In this document: positions 1 to 7,498 of the stretch, piece by piece
Layout: every line of letters begins with the position of its first letter
Numbering within the stretch: position 1 is the stretch's first letter
Assembly: GCF_004912155.1 (NCBI RefSeq)
Contig: NZ_STGX01000021.1
Span: forward strand, 48,356 to 112,355
Direction: 5' to 3'
Length of the DNA: 64,000 nt
Source: Glycomyces paridis
GTDB taxonomy: Bacteria; Actinomycetota; Actinomycetes; Mycobacteriales; Micromonosporaceae
Made by a program: the position numbers and the translations under genes
Notes under the pieces: model-generated
What the model was told of the DNA's origin: nothing
The model's input: only the letters and a program-made list of their open reading frames with translations
The model's database searches: none

Positions 1-74
1 GCGAAGGCGAAGATGAGGAACCGCGAGTTGCGCAGGGCCCGGCGGATCTCGATGCGGGTGTAGGTGAGGTTCAT
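1..74 (-). CDS. ABC-2 type permease, N-terminus only (cut by window edge)
   Basis: Only the first 24 codons are inside the window. They begin ATG and read MNLTYTRIEIRRALRNSRFL, then run off the edge. A basic, amphipathic N-terminus of this kind is usual just before the first membrane span of ABC-2 exporter permeases. The start codon overlaps the stop of the upstream ATPase gene in an ATGA, so the two are translationally coupled. The assignment as the transporter's membrane subunit rests on that coupling rather than on any domain visible here. Confidence 0.7.
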   Translation of the reverse strand, partial: MNLTYTRIEIRRALRNSRFLIFAF

Positions 75-1000
75 CGGGCGGGCTCCGGTTCGTCGTCGCG
101 GGTCTGGTCGGTGAGGGTGAGGAAGGCCGATTCGAGTCCGGCGGCGGCGATCTCGATGTCGCGGGCGGCCGGGAAGCGCGCGAGGAGGGCGCGGAGGGTC
201 GCGTCGGAGTCGGCGCTGGCGAGTTCGGCGCGGCCCTCGCGCAGGTCGCAGCCGGTGACGTGCGGGAGGGCGCGCAGGTCGGCCTCGGCGGCGCCGGGAA
301 CGGCGGCGCGGATGGTGCGCCCGCCGGCGGCGGCCCTGACCTCGGCGACGGTGCCGTCCGCGGCGATGCGGCCGCCGGTCATGAGGACGACGCGGTCGGC
401 GTACTCCTCGGCCTCTTCGAGGTAGTGGGTGGCGAAAAGGACGGTGCGGCCCGCGGCCGTGTCCTCGTACATGGCCTTCCAGAAGTCGCGGCGGGTCGCG
501 GGGTCCATGGCGGCGGTGGGTTCGTCGAGGACGAGGAGGGCCGGGTCGGAGACGAGCGCGATCGCGAAGCGGACGCGCTGGGCCTGGCCGCCGGAGAGGC
601 GGTTGGCGCGGCGGGCGGCGAGGTCCTGGGCGCCGGCGCGCTGGAGGGCGCGCTCGACCGGGAGGGGGTGCCTGTGGAGGGAGGCGACCAGGCGCACGGT
701 CTCGGCGACGGTGAGGTCGTCGAGGAGGGTGCCGTTCTGGAGCATCGCGCCGATGCGGCCTTCACGCACGGCCTCGGCGGGGGTGCGGCCGAAGACGCGG
801 GCCGTCCCGGCGTCGGGAGCGGACAGTCCGAGGATCATGTCGATGGTGGTGGACTTCCCGGCGCCGTTGGGGCCCAGGAGGGCCACGACCTCGCCAGGCC
901 GGATCTCCAGGTCGACGCCATCGACGGCGGTGACCGCGCCGTAGCGCTTCCGCAGGCCGCTCAAGGCGACCGCCGCGGCGGTGGGGTTCGTTTCGCTCAT
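71..1000 (-). CDS. ABC exporter ATP-binding protein (DrrA/CcmA type)
   Basis: A 309-residue cytoplasmic ATPase that would power the membrane protein encoded next to it. Visible motifs in order are Walker A GPNGAGKST (about residues 43-51), a Q-loop glutamine in AMLQNG, the signature LSGGQ, Walker B LLVLDEPTAAMDP, and the switch histidine in FATHYLEEAEEY. The C-terminal 90 residues form the regulatory tail common to drug and antibiotic exporters of the DrrA group. The length is normal for that group. The ATG at 1000 is chosen because the ATPase fold begins a few residues later. It lies head-to-head with a small membrane protein gene and overlaps the permease gene by 4 bases. The exported substrate cannot be read from sequence. 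Confidence 0.93.
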   Translation of the reverse strand: MSETNPTAAAVALSGLRKRYGAVTAVDGVDLEIRPGEVVALLGPNGAGKSTTIDMILGLSAPDAGTARVFGRTPAEAVREGRIGAMLQNGTLLDDLTVAETVRLVASLHRHPLPVERALQRAGAQDLAARRANRLSGGQAQRVRFAIALVSDPALLVLDEPTAAMDPATRRDFWKAMYEDTAAGRTVLFATHYLEEAEEYADRVVLMTGGRIAADGTVAEVRAAAGGRTIRAAVPGAAEADLRALPHVTGCDLREGRAELASADSDATLRALLARFPAARDIEIAAAGLESAFLTLTDQTRDDEPEPAR

Positions 1001-1022
1001 GGTCCAAGCGTGGCCGCCGCGG

Positions 1023-1071
1023 GGCCTGGGCGCCCAGGCCGCGCGTCACGACCTGTCCCTGACGAATGTCA
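1023..1071. promoter_or_regulatory. Palindromes in the ABC exporter/membrane protein divergent region
   Basis: A perfect 18-bp palindrome, GGCCTGGGCGCCCAGGCC, occupies 1023-1040, starting 23 bases upstream of the ABC ATPase start. A second inverted repeat TGAC-gaat-GTCA lies at 1060-1071. Either could be an operator, but no regulator gene is adjacent, so the assignment is inference. Confidence 0.4.
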
Positions 1072-1131
1072 CGGGTCGGGCCGTTGCGGTCGTCTGCCAC
1101 CATGGAGGCGTTCCCTCGATCGGAGACGACC

Positions 1132-1572
1132 ATGGCCGCACCCCCCGCGAGCCGGTACGGCCCGCCCGTCCTGCCCGCCGCGCCGACCCGGCCGCGCGAG
1201 ATCGGTCTCGTCCGCGGCCTGCTCATGGCGACGATGGCGCTGTGCCTGGTCGGCGCTGGCGCCTCGATCTACTCGCTGACGCGCGAGGTCACCGCTCCGG
1301 GCGTCATCGTCACTGCCGCGACGGTGTACTTCGCGGTGCAGAGCGCCGCGGCCCCGGCGCCGCTCGCGCGCGGATCGCGGTGGGCGTGGGTGTGGACGTT
1401 CGCCTCCACGCTCATGGGCATGGCCAGCGGCATCCCGGTGATCGCGACCGGCCTCGACTGGTTCGCGATGCGTCCGTATGTGCTCGCGATTGGTCTGGTG
1501 TGGACGGTCCTGTACGCGTGGCTGCTCGGTGCGCTGTCGACCCGGCCGGTGCGCGCCTGGGTCTTCGCGTGA
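1132..1572 (+). CDS. Small integral membrane protein
   Basis: About 146 residues with a proline-rich cytoplasmic N-terminus followed by four hydrophobic segments (near LLMATMALCLVGAG, GVIVTAATVYFAV, WVWTFASTLMGMASG and VLAIGLVWTVLYAWLLG). I chose the ATG at 1132 because GGAG sits six bases before it; in-frame ATGs at 1066 and 1102 lack such a site and give an unlikely N-terminus. I do not recognise a family. It resembles the short four-helix membrane proteins common in actinomycetes. It is transcribed away from the ABC exporter and 58 bases ahead of the EACC1 gene, so it may share a transcript with the latter. Confidence 0.7.
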   Translation: MAAPPASRYGPPVLPAAPTRPREIGLVRGLLMATMALCLVGAGASIYSLTREVTAPGVIVTAATVYFAVQSAAAPAPLARGSRWAWVWTFASTLMGMASGIPVIATGLDWFAMRPYVLAIGLVWTVLYAWLLGALSTRPVRAWVFA

Positions 1573-1630
1573 ATCGCGGGACCCGAAAAGTGGCGCGGCC
1601 CTGGGAGAATACGAGACCGGAGGTGTGGCG

Positions 1631-1963
1631 ATGGACGCCGAGATCACGGTGCACGGCACGGACGACGCCCGCGGCGAGCTCGCCTCGCTGCTCGACTGGC
1701 TGACCCGCGAGGACGACATGAGCGCCCGCTTCGCGCCCGCCGCGATCGGGCCCGGCGAGCTCGGCGCCGTCCAGGAACTCCTCATCGCCGCGATCGCCGC
1801 GGGCGGCCTCGACGCCCTCGGCCGCACCGTCGCGGTCTGGCTGCGCAGCCGCAGGCCCGAGATCGAGGTGACCATCGTGGACGCCGACGGATCGAGCATC
1901 ACCGTCACCGCCAAGGGCACCGCCGCGAAGTCGATCACCGACGGGCCCGACCGGGAGGCGTGA
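1631..1963 (+). CDS. EACC1 (effector-associated constant component 1) family protein
   Basis: 110 residues. The opening beta-strand MDAEITVHG, the helix with SLLDWLTREDD, the GELGAVQELLIAAIAAGG segment, the AVWLRSRRPEI motif and the closing strand pair EVTIVDADGSSITV follow the EACC1 pattern that I know from predicted bacterial conflict systems. There EACC1 is encoded next to an effector such as a caspase-like or trypsin-like peptidase. The ATG at 1631 is preceded by GGAGGTG and is preferred over an upstream in-frame start. Here no effector follows: the next gene, beyond about 220 bases without a gene, is a TetR regulator on the other strand. The partner is either elsewhere or lost. Function inside the cell is unknown; a signal-coupling role is only proposed for the family. 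Confidence 0.8.
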   Translation: MDAEITVHGTDDARGELASLLDWLTREDDMSARFAPAAIGPGELGAVQELLIAAIAAGGLDALGRTVAVWLRSRRPEIEVTIVDADGSSITVTAKGTAAKSITDGPDREA

Positions 1964-2181
1964 GCCGCGCCGACCGGCCGACACGCGGCACCGCGGCGGG
2001 AGCCGCCGACACGGTGCCGCTGGTGAGGCGGGAGCCTTGAGCGCAGGCCCGCGCCCGCCTTCGCCTCGCACAGCGATTCCGGATCGGACCGGTTGACGCA
2101 GAGGCCGTTCCGAACCTCAGGGCCCGGATGCCGTGCGCACCACCGTCTTGCGGACCGATCGGCCGCGCTGCTGTCGCGCCG

Positions 2182-2754
2182 TCATCCTTTCGCGCGCTCC
2201 AGGGCCTCGACCATCGCGCCCGACAGGGCCCGGACGCGTTCGGGGTCGGCCTCCGAGAGGACCGGGGAGCCGACGACCGAGCGCATGACGCCCATGCCCA
2301 GCAGCAGCGCGCCGACCAGTTCGGCGCGCAGGTCGGCGTCCTCGCCGTCGAAGCGGCCCGCGAGGTCGGCGAGGTAGCGGCCGCAGACCTCCTCGCGCAG
2401 GCGCTCGCGCACCTCCGGGCGACCGGCCGACCGCAGCATCACCAGCAGCGGATGCTCGCCGCTCGCGGCACGGTCGTCGAGCACGACTTCGCGCACGAGC
2501 GCGTCGGCGAGCGCCGCGGGCCCGGCGTCGTCCCCGGCGCTGATCCCTTCCGGGACATCGGCTTGCACGGCCTCGGCGAAGAGGTCCTTCTTGGAGCCGA
2601 AGTAGCGGAAGATGAGCGTCGCGTCGACCCCGGCGTCGGCGGCGATGTCGCGCACGCTCGCGCCGTCGAAGCCGTGCTCGGCGAAGCGGCGGCGGGCGGC
2701 GTCGAGGAGGGCGGTGCGGGTCGCGGCGCGGTCGCGGCGTTTGGGCGCGTTCAT
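2182..2754 (-). CDS. TetR/AcrR family transcriptional regulator
   Basis: 190 residues from the ATG at 2754 (MNAPKRRDRAATRTALLD). The N-terminal helix-turn-helix is clear: ARRRFAEHGFDGASVRDIAADAGVDATLIFRYFGSKKDLF is the canonical TetR DNA-binding segment, here spanning about residues 15-58. The remainder is the helical ligand-binding and dimer domain. An in-frame GTG or ATG further upstream would place the start inside the operator region, so I use 2754. The gene faces a short-chain dehydrogenase gene across two related palindromes, which suggests autoregulation and control of the dehydrogenase. The inducing ligand is unknown. Confidence 0.92.
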   Translation of the reverse strand: MNAPKRRDRAATRTALLDAARRRFAEHGFDGASVRDIAADAGVDATLIFRYFGSKKDLFAEAVQADVPEGISAGDDAGPAALADALVREVVLDDRAASGEHPLLVMLRSAGRPEVRERLREEVCGRYLADLAGRFDGEDADLRAELVGALLLGMGVMRSVVGSPVLSEADPERVRALSGAMVEALERAKG

Positions 2755-2767
2755 CAAGTCAGCATAA

Positions 2768-2783
2768 GTCATCGATTGTTGAC
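2768..2783. promoter_or_regulatory. TetR operator site 1
   Basis: GTCATCGATTGTTGAC, an imperfect palindrome that sits inside a larger inverted repeat (CATAAGTCA at 2763-2771 and TGACTTATG at 2780-2788). It lies just upstream of the TetR start and matches the perfect palindrome 42 bp away in 13 of 16 positions. The pairing with the neighbouring TetR gene is inferred from position. Confidence 0.65.
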
Positions 2784-2809
2784 TTATGACGCGACCCCTG
2801 CTAACGTTT

Positions 2810-2825
2810 GTCATCGATCGATGAC
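2810..2825. promoter_or_regulatory. TetR operator site 2
   Basis: GTCATCGATCGATGAC, a perfect 16-bp palindrome just before the start of the short-chain dehydrogenase gene. Its centre is 42 bp, four helical turns, from the centre of site 1, so two regulator dimers could bind the same DNA face. Confidence 0.65.
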
Positions 2826-2849
2826 TTGATGACGAGAGGCGGCACGAGC

Positions 2850-3689
2850 GTGCGCACCTACCTGATCACCGGCGGCACCGACGGCATGGGCCGCGGCCTC
2901 GGCCTGCACTTCCTGGAGCGCGGCGACCGCGTCGTGGCCGTCGCCAGCGGCGAGGCGAAGGGCCGGGCCTTCCTCGAAGCGGCCCAACGCATCGGCGCAG
3001 CCGAGCGCGCCCGCTTCCTGCGGGCCGACTTGAGCACCGTCGCGGGCATGGAGGCGGTCGCGGCCGAGGCGGAGGCGACGCTCGACCGCATCGACGGCCT
3101 CGTCTTCGCCACCCAGCGGTTCCAGCAGCGGCGCACCCTCACCGACGACGGCCTGGAGTACACGTTCGCGCTCTCCTACCTGAGCCGCTTCGTGATCGGC
3201 CACGCACTCGCCGACCGCCTCGCCGAGGCGCCCGCCCCGGTGATCTTCAACCTCGGCGCCCCCGGCGGCTTCCCCGGCCGGATCTTCTGGGACGACCCGC
3301 ATTTCGAGCGCGAGCCCTACAAGGGCATGAAGGCCGCCACCCAGGCCTCCCGCGCCATCGACCTCCTCGGCACCGACTTCCCACGCCGCCACCCCGACTC
3401 GCGTGTCAGGTATGTCCTCTACAACCCGATGTTCGTCAAGACCGGCATGGCCGCACCACTCCCCCAACCCAAACGGGCCCTCACCGAGGCCATGGCCTTT
3501 CTCTTCGCCCAACGCGTGCCCAAAGCGGTGGCCCCGATGACCCGCCTCATCGACACCCCGCCGAACGAGCCCGTGAGCGCCTTCAGGAGAAGGAAACGCC
3601 TGAACATGGCGAGCGCGGACTTCAACCCCGAGTCGGCGGCAAGGCTCCACGACCTGACGATGGAGCTGCTGAACCGGGTGCCCCGCTGA
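2850..3689 (+). CDS. Short-chain dehydrogenase/reductase (SDR)
   Basis: About 279 residues with a Rossmann fold. The cofactor loop TGGTDGMGRG is at residues 7-16, a catalytic Tyr-x-x-x-Lys is seen in PYKGMKAA, and the strand LVFATQRF stands where SDRs usually have the NAG motif. These predict an NAD(P)-dependent oxidoreductase acting on an unknown carbonyl or alcohol. The start is uncertain: GTG at 2850 follows GAGAGG at a reasonable distance, while an ATG at 2829 in the same frame begins four bases after an operator. The gene is divergent from the TetR gene and ends at a shared terminator hairpin. The lack of the usual NAG sequence points to a divergent subgroup. Confidence 0.88.
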   Translation: MRTYLITGGTDGMGRGLGLHFLERGDRVVAVASGEAKGRAFLEAAQRIGAAERARFLRADLSTVAGMEAVAAEAEATLDRIDGLVFATQRFQQRRTLTDDGLEYTFALSYLSRFVIGHALADRLAEAPAPVIFNLGAPGGFPGRIFWDDPHFEREPYKGMKAATQASRAIDLLGTDFPRRHPDSRVRYVLYNPMFVKTGMAAPLPQPKRALTEAMAFLFAQRVPKAVAPMTRLIDTPPNEPVSAFRRRKRLNMASADFNPESAARLHDLTMELLNRVPR

Positions 3690-3696
3690 ATGAAAG

Positions 3697-3723
3697 GGGG
3701 CGGAACCGCGACTGTTCCGCCCC
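3697..3723. terminator. Bidirectional hairpin between convergent genes
   Basis: GGGGCGGAAC-cgcgact-GTTCCGCCCC, a perfect 10-bp stem between the SDR gene and the DUF4279 gene, which end facing each other. Confidence 0.75.
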
Positions 3724-3731
3724 GAGCGCGT

Positions 3732-4148
3732 TCATCTGAGGTACTGGTCGACATCGACGGAGGCGTCGATCTCGGCCAGGAAGTGAACGACGTCGGTCTC
3801 CAGGCAGAACCCCGGTCCGTGCGGATCCGATTCCGACATGATGTGCACTAGGTCCAGTGTGAGCTCACACCCTGCTTCCCGCAGGGCGATGAAGGAATCC
3901 CGCATAGGAAGCACCCGCTTGAAAAGGCGATCGATGACCTCCTCCAGCGGCACTTCGCTCTCTGCGTACTCACGGATCTGCCACGAGTGCTCCTTCGCGG
4001 GAATCTGAACCTTCGCCGCCGCTCGAATCGAGCCCTTGGCGCGGGTGGCGTCCGGCTCGACACCCGCGATCTCGGTCATCGCTTCGACCGAAACCGTATG
4101 GCTCCGTGCCACCAATATCGCCCTGCGCGGAATGTTGTCTCTGATCAT
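3732..4148 (-). CDS. DUF4279 domain-containing protein
   Basis: 138 residues. The pattern of a short strand (RAILVARSHTVSVEAM), the EIAGVEPDATRAKG turn, a tryptophan strand (SWQIREYAESEVPLEEVIDRLF) and a late ELTLDLVHIMSES strand fits DUF4279, small alpha/beta proteins of unknown role often found as single genes near contact-dependent or immunity loci. The ATG at 4148 gives the usual family length; the reading frame stays open for about 290 codons further upstream, but that stretch has no recognisable domain and is arginine-rich, as expected for non-coding GC-rich sequence. It converges on the SDR gene. No neighbour suggests a toxin partner. Confidence 0.75.
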   Translation of the reverse strand: MIRDNIPRRAILVARSHTVSVEAMTEIAGVEPDATRAKGSIRAAAKVQIPAKEHSWQIREYAESEVPLEEVIDRLFKRVLPMRDSFIALREAGCELTLDLVHIMSESDPHGPGFCLETDVVHFLAEIDASVDVDQYLR

Positions 4149-4505
4149 GGTCAGATATTCCTGGAAGGCCGGGCGATCTGTCGACTGGTTTCGGTTGCGG
4201 CGGCGCTCGCGTCGACTCCGTTGGACCGGAACGGCTTCCGCGCCGCCGACGGGGCGGTAGCACTGACGCTCGATCTCGCGCTTTGCGTTGGCGCCCTGCT
4301 CCAGGATCAACCGGGCCGCCGCGAGCCGGCGCTCACGCCGGTCCTGCACGCACCTGCGCCCCAACGGCAAGGAACCCTCAGTTTCCGCATGATGTGGAAC
4401 GCGGTTCGAGATGCCGTGTGGTGGAGCGCAACAGAGTTGCGAGGCCAGGCGGCGAGGCATAGGGTCGAACTCGGATTCCATTTGGTGAGAGCGGGGTTTC
4501 GGGAT
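4149..4505. other. Stretch without a supported gene
   Basis: 357 bases between two divergent starts. All frames here give arginine/proline-rich translations with no domain. It must hold the promoters of the DUF4279 gene and of the flavoprotein gene, but I see no convincing operator. Confidence 0.5.
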
Positions 4506-5195
4506 ATGGGACAGACGTATGAGTCGATCGAGGGGCGGCTGCGGGCGTTCATCGAGGCGCAGCCGGTGTACTTCGTGGCGTCGGCGCCGCTGGCGGGGGA
4601 CGGGCATGTCAACCTGTCCCCGAAGGGGCACAAGGGTTCGCTTCAGGTGCTCGACGAGCGCACCGTGGCCTACCTCGACTTCGGCGGCTCCCATGCCGAG
4701 ACCCACGCGCACCTTCGCGAGAACGGGCGGATCACGATCATGTGGTGCGCGTTCGAAGGGCCGCCGAAGATCGTGCGCGTGCACGGGACCGGGGAGGCCG
4801 TCTATCGCGACGATCCGCGTTTCGCGGAGCTCATCCCCCGGTTCGCGGAGGCGGACGGGCCCGGGGTGCGGGCCGTGATCGTGGTGCGGGCCAAGCTGAT
4901 CAGTGACACCTGCGGGTACGCGGTGCCGTTCATGGACTTCCGGGAGGAGCGGCCGCTGCTGCGGGAGTTCCTGGGCCGCAAGAGCGACGAGGAGTTCGCG
5001 GCCTACTGCGACGCGAAGCCGCACAACCCGGTGAGCATCGACGGGCTCCCGGCGATGCCGCTGCCGCTGCCTCCCAGGACCGCGTTAAGGGCCGCGCCCG
5101 GAGGCGCGGCCCTTGGCCGCCGCAGCGGCCGCGTCGCGGATCACCGAGGAGTGGACCTCAGTCGATCACGGCGTCGAGGTCGATCGCGCCTTTGA
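4506..5195 (+). CDS. Pyridoxamine 5'-phosphate oxidase-like FMN protein
   Basis: 229 residues. The N-terminal half reads as a split beta-barrel of the PPOX flavoprotein class: FIEAQPVYFVASAP, then GHVNLSPKGHKGSLQVLDERTVAYLDFGGSHAETHAHLREN, then ITIMWCAFEGPPKIVRVHGTGEAV. The C-terminal KLISDTCGYAVPFMDF stretch is typical of the subgroup often labelled PPOX family, for which substrate is unknown. I use the ATG at 4506, immediately before the barrel. The family normally ends near residue 195; here the frame continues about 30 residues through a terminator-like hairpin and overlaps the converging monooxygenase gene by 38 bases. A TAA lies one base out of frame at 5086, so a late frameshift may have removed the stop. 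Confidence 0.85.
   Translation: MGQTYESIEGRLRAFIEAQPVYFVASAPLAGDGHVNLSPKGHKGSLQVLDERTVAYLDFGGSHAETHAHLRENGRITIMWCAFEGPPKIVRVHGTGEAVYRDDPRFAELIPRFAEADGPGVRAVIVVRAKLISDTCGYAVPFMDFREERPLLREFLGRKSDEEFAAYCDAKPHNPVSIDGLPAMPLPLPPRTALRAAPGGAALGRRSGRVADHRGVDLSRSRRRGRSRL
5087..5114. terminator. Terminator-like hairpin inside the 3' end of the PPOX gene
   Basis: AAGGGCCGCGCC-cgga-GGCGCGGCCCTT, a perfect 12-bp stem between two convergent genes. It lies upstream of the apparent PPOX stop, which is unusual. Confidence 0.65.
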
Positions 5196-6279
5196 CCGCG
5201 TCGGTGCGGGTCGTGCGCTCCTCCGGCGACGTCGTCTCGGGACTGAGCAGGGCGAGCTCCTGGTTCGCCTCCACGAACGGGCGCATCCGCCGCTCGTAGC
5301 GCCCGAAGGCCAGCGCGTGGTCGCCGGTGCGCCCCAGTTCGAGCGCGAGCACGTACGCGCCGACGATCGCGAGGCTGGTGCCCTGGCCCGAGAGCGGTGC
5401 GGCGCAGTGGGCGGCGTCGCCGAGGAGGGCGGTGCGCCCCTTCGACCAGGCGTCCATCTTGATCTGCGCCATGGAGTCGAAGTAGAAGTCCTCGGCGGTC
5501 TTCATGCGCTCCAGGAACTCCGGGACCTTCCAGCCGAAGCCGGAGAGGTGTTCGGCGACGAGGCGCTTCTGGGCTTCGACGTCCTTGTAGTCGTAGTCGA
5601 TGCGGTCGGACGCAAAGCCGAGGAAGATCCGCAGCTCCTTGTTGTCGCGCACGGTCATGACCGCGCCGCCGTTCGCGCCGTCGTTGATCCAGGTCTGCCA
5701 GCGGTCCATGCCCAGGTAGTTGTCCTGGCTGAACACCGAGAGGTAGGTGCCGAGGTGGTGGAGATAGTCGGCTTCGGGGCCGAAGGCGAGGCGGCGGGTG
5801 TTGGAGTGGAGGCCGTCGGCGCCGACGACGAGGTCGAAGCGGCGCGGGGCGGCCTGCTCGAAGGCGACGGTGACGCCCTCGGCGTCCTCCTCGATCGCGG
5901 TGATCGAGTCGCCGTACAGGTGCTCGACGCCGTCGAGCTTCGCGTGGACGAGGTCCACGAGGTCTTCGCGGAGGATCTCGATGTCCTCGGAGTCGAGTGC
6001 GCCGGAGGAGAGCGCGAACTCTTCGGAGCGCATGAACTCGTTGCCGTCGGCGTCGAGCATGTTCATGCCCTTGGACTCGTTGCGGAGGGCGCGGGCGGCG
6101 TCTTCGAGTCCCATGCGGCGCAGGACGGTGAGGGCGGCGCCGCGCACGTCCACGGCTTGGCCGCCGCGGCGCAGGGCCGGGGCGCGTTCGAGGACGACGG
6201 GGGTGTGGCCCTGCTCGCGGAGCCAGTAGGCGAGGGCGGTGCCGGCGACGCTGGAGCCGGAGACGAGGATGTCGCTCAT
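5158..6279 (-). CDS. FAD-dependent aromatic-ring-type monooxygenase
   Basis: 373 residues, a single-component flavoprotein of the PHBH/TetX group that uses NAD(P)H and oxygen to hydroxylate a small, usually aromatic, substrate. The N-terminal dinucleotide motif is SGSSVAGTALAYWL (residues 7-20), followed by the acidic end of beta-2 in VVLERAP. The second FAD motif, ALLGDAAHCAAPLSGQGTSLA, lies near residue 285. Length is normal. The ATG at 6279 has GAGAGGAA upstream. It is divergent from a GntR-TetR fusion regulator, its likely controller, and converges on the PPOX gene. Substrate cannot be deduced. Confidence 0.92.
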   Translation of the reverse strand: MSDILVSGSSVAGTALAYWLREQGHTPVVLERAPALRRGGQAVDVRGAALTVLRRMGLEDAARALRNESKGMNMLDADGNEFMRSEEFALSSGALDSEDIEILREDLVDLVHAKLDGVEHLYGDSITAIEEDAEGVTVAFEQAAPRRFDLVVGADGLHSNTRRLAFGPEADYLHHLGTYLSVFSQDNYLGMDRWQTWINDGANGGAVMTVRDNKELRIFLGFASDRIDYDYKDVEAQKRLVAEHLSGFGWKVPEFLERMKTAEDFYFDSMAQIKMDAWSKGRTALLGDAAHCAAPLSGQGTSLAIVGAYVLALELGRTGDHALAFGRYERRMRPFVEANQELALLSPETTSPEERTTRTDAVKGAIDLDAVID

Positions 6280-6452
6280 CGGGGTTTCCTCTCGGTGGGT
6301 GGTGCTGCGGCGGTGTGCCGCTTGACTGGCACAACCCTAGAAAATACGGCTATGACCTGCAAATACGTTGCCGAACTGCCCTAGGACAGGCGGGGGTGCA
6401 CAGGGGTCGCGGGGCTAGGATCTGTCGTAGTACAGAGCGAGGGAGGGCCGTC

Positions 6453-7406
6453 GTGGCCGAACCGGGAGGCTCGCCGGGCGAGCCGCCGTATCTGCGTATC
6501 GCGGCCGAGTTGACCAGGCGCATCAGCGAGCGGGAGCTGCTGCCGGGCGACAAGGTGCCGTCGACGCGGCAGGTCGCCCAGGAATTCGCTGTGGCGATCG
6601 CCACAGCGACGAAGGCGTTGGACGTGCTGCGAGCGGAGGGCCTGGTCGTGACCCGTCCGCGCTCGGGCACCGTGGTGGCGCCGCGGCGCGGCATCGCGAA
6701 GCCGACGGCGTCCCTGGAGCTCACGCGCGAGCGGGTGCTCGAAGAGGCCGTCGCCATCGCCGACACCGAAGGGCTGGAGGCGGTCTCGATGCGCGCCGTG
6801 GCGGCGCGGTGCGGTGTGGCGCCGATGTCGTTGTACCGCTTCGTGGAGAGCAGGGAAGAGCTCGTCACCGCCATGTGCGACAGCGCCTACGAGCGGTTGA
6901 CCTACGAGGGCGACGCCGAGGACGGTCCGTGGCGCGCGCGCATCGAGGCGATCGCCGCGGGGCTGTGGCGCGTGCACCGGGCGCACCCGTGGCTCGGCCA
7001 GGTCCATCCGCTCACGCGGCCGTTGCCGTTGCCGAACCTCATGCGCCTGGGGGACCGCATCTTGGGCGCGCTCGAACCCCTCGGTCTGCCGCCGGTCCTC
7101 CAGTTCGACCTGCACGTGCTCCTGTACAGCCACGTGGTGGGCCTCGCGGCGAACTTCGAGGCCGAGGACGAGGCGATGTCCGAGACCGGCATCTCCCATG
7201 AGGAGTGGACCGACCTCCGGTACACGCCGGCCGTCGACGCGAACGTGTTCGAGCGGCTCCCGCACTTCGCGAAGCTCTTCGGGTACTTCGGAAGCCTTCA
7301 GAACGGCTACGACATGGACCTCGACCACCTGTTCAGGCTGGGCCTGGGTCTGCTGCTGGACGGTGTGGAGGCGCTCGCGGCGAGGCACCGGGAGGACGGG
7401 GCCTAA
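6453..7406 (+). CDS. GntR-TetR dual-domain transcriptional regulator
   Basis: 317 residues. Residues 10-75 are a GntR winged helix (YLRIAAELTRRISERELLPGDKVPSTRQVAQEF, then ALDVLRAEGLVVTRPRSGTVV). From about residue 90 comes a TetR helix-turn-helix (LEEAVAIADTEGLEAVSMRAVAARCGVAPMSLYRFVESREEL), followed by a TetR-type helical ligand domain of the C-terminal class used by TetR-like regulators with tetracycline-repressor similarity. Two DNA-binding heads in one chain are visible directly. The GTG at 6453 follows GGGAGGG; upstream codons in frame have no site. It is divergent from the FAD monooxygenase gene, as in TetR/TetX-like pairs, and probably controls it. Confidence 0.9.
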   Translation: MAEPGGSPGEPPYLRIAAELTRRISERELLPGDKVPSTRQVAQEFAVAIATATKALDVLRAEGLVVTRPRSGTVVAPRRGIAKPTASLELTRERVLEEAVAIADTEGLEAVSMRAVAARCGVAPMSLYRFVESREELVTAMCDSAYERLTYEGDAEDGPWRARIEAIAAGLWRVHRAHPWLGQVHPLTRPLPLPNLMRLGDRILGALEPLGLPPVLQFDLHVLLYSHVVGLAANFEAEDEAMSETGISHEEWTDLRYTPAVDANVFERLPHFAKLFGYFGSLQNGYDMDLDHLFRLGLGLLLDGVEALAARHREDGA

Positions 7407-7498
7407 AACCAGAATCGGCACGGTCGACGTTCAGCGCTCGCACCCGTACAGGTGAGGACCGCGGCCGTCATCGGCGGCGACATGCCGAAGGTCCCCGC

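Noticed and set aside
1964..2181. Possible effector gene after the EACC1 protein
   Set aside because: Only about 220 bases, with no frame resembling any effector domain.
4149..5024. Long upstream extension of the DUF4279 frame
   Set aside because: It runs antisense through the conserved PPOX gene and has no recognisable domain; the internal ATG at 4148 gives the family length.
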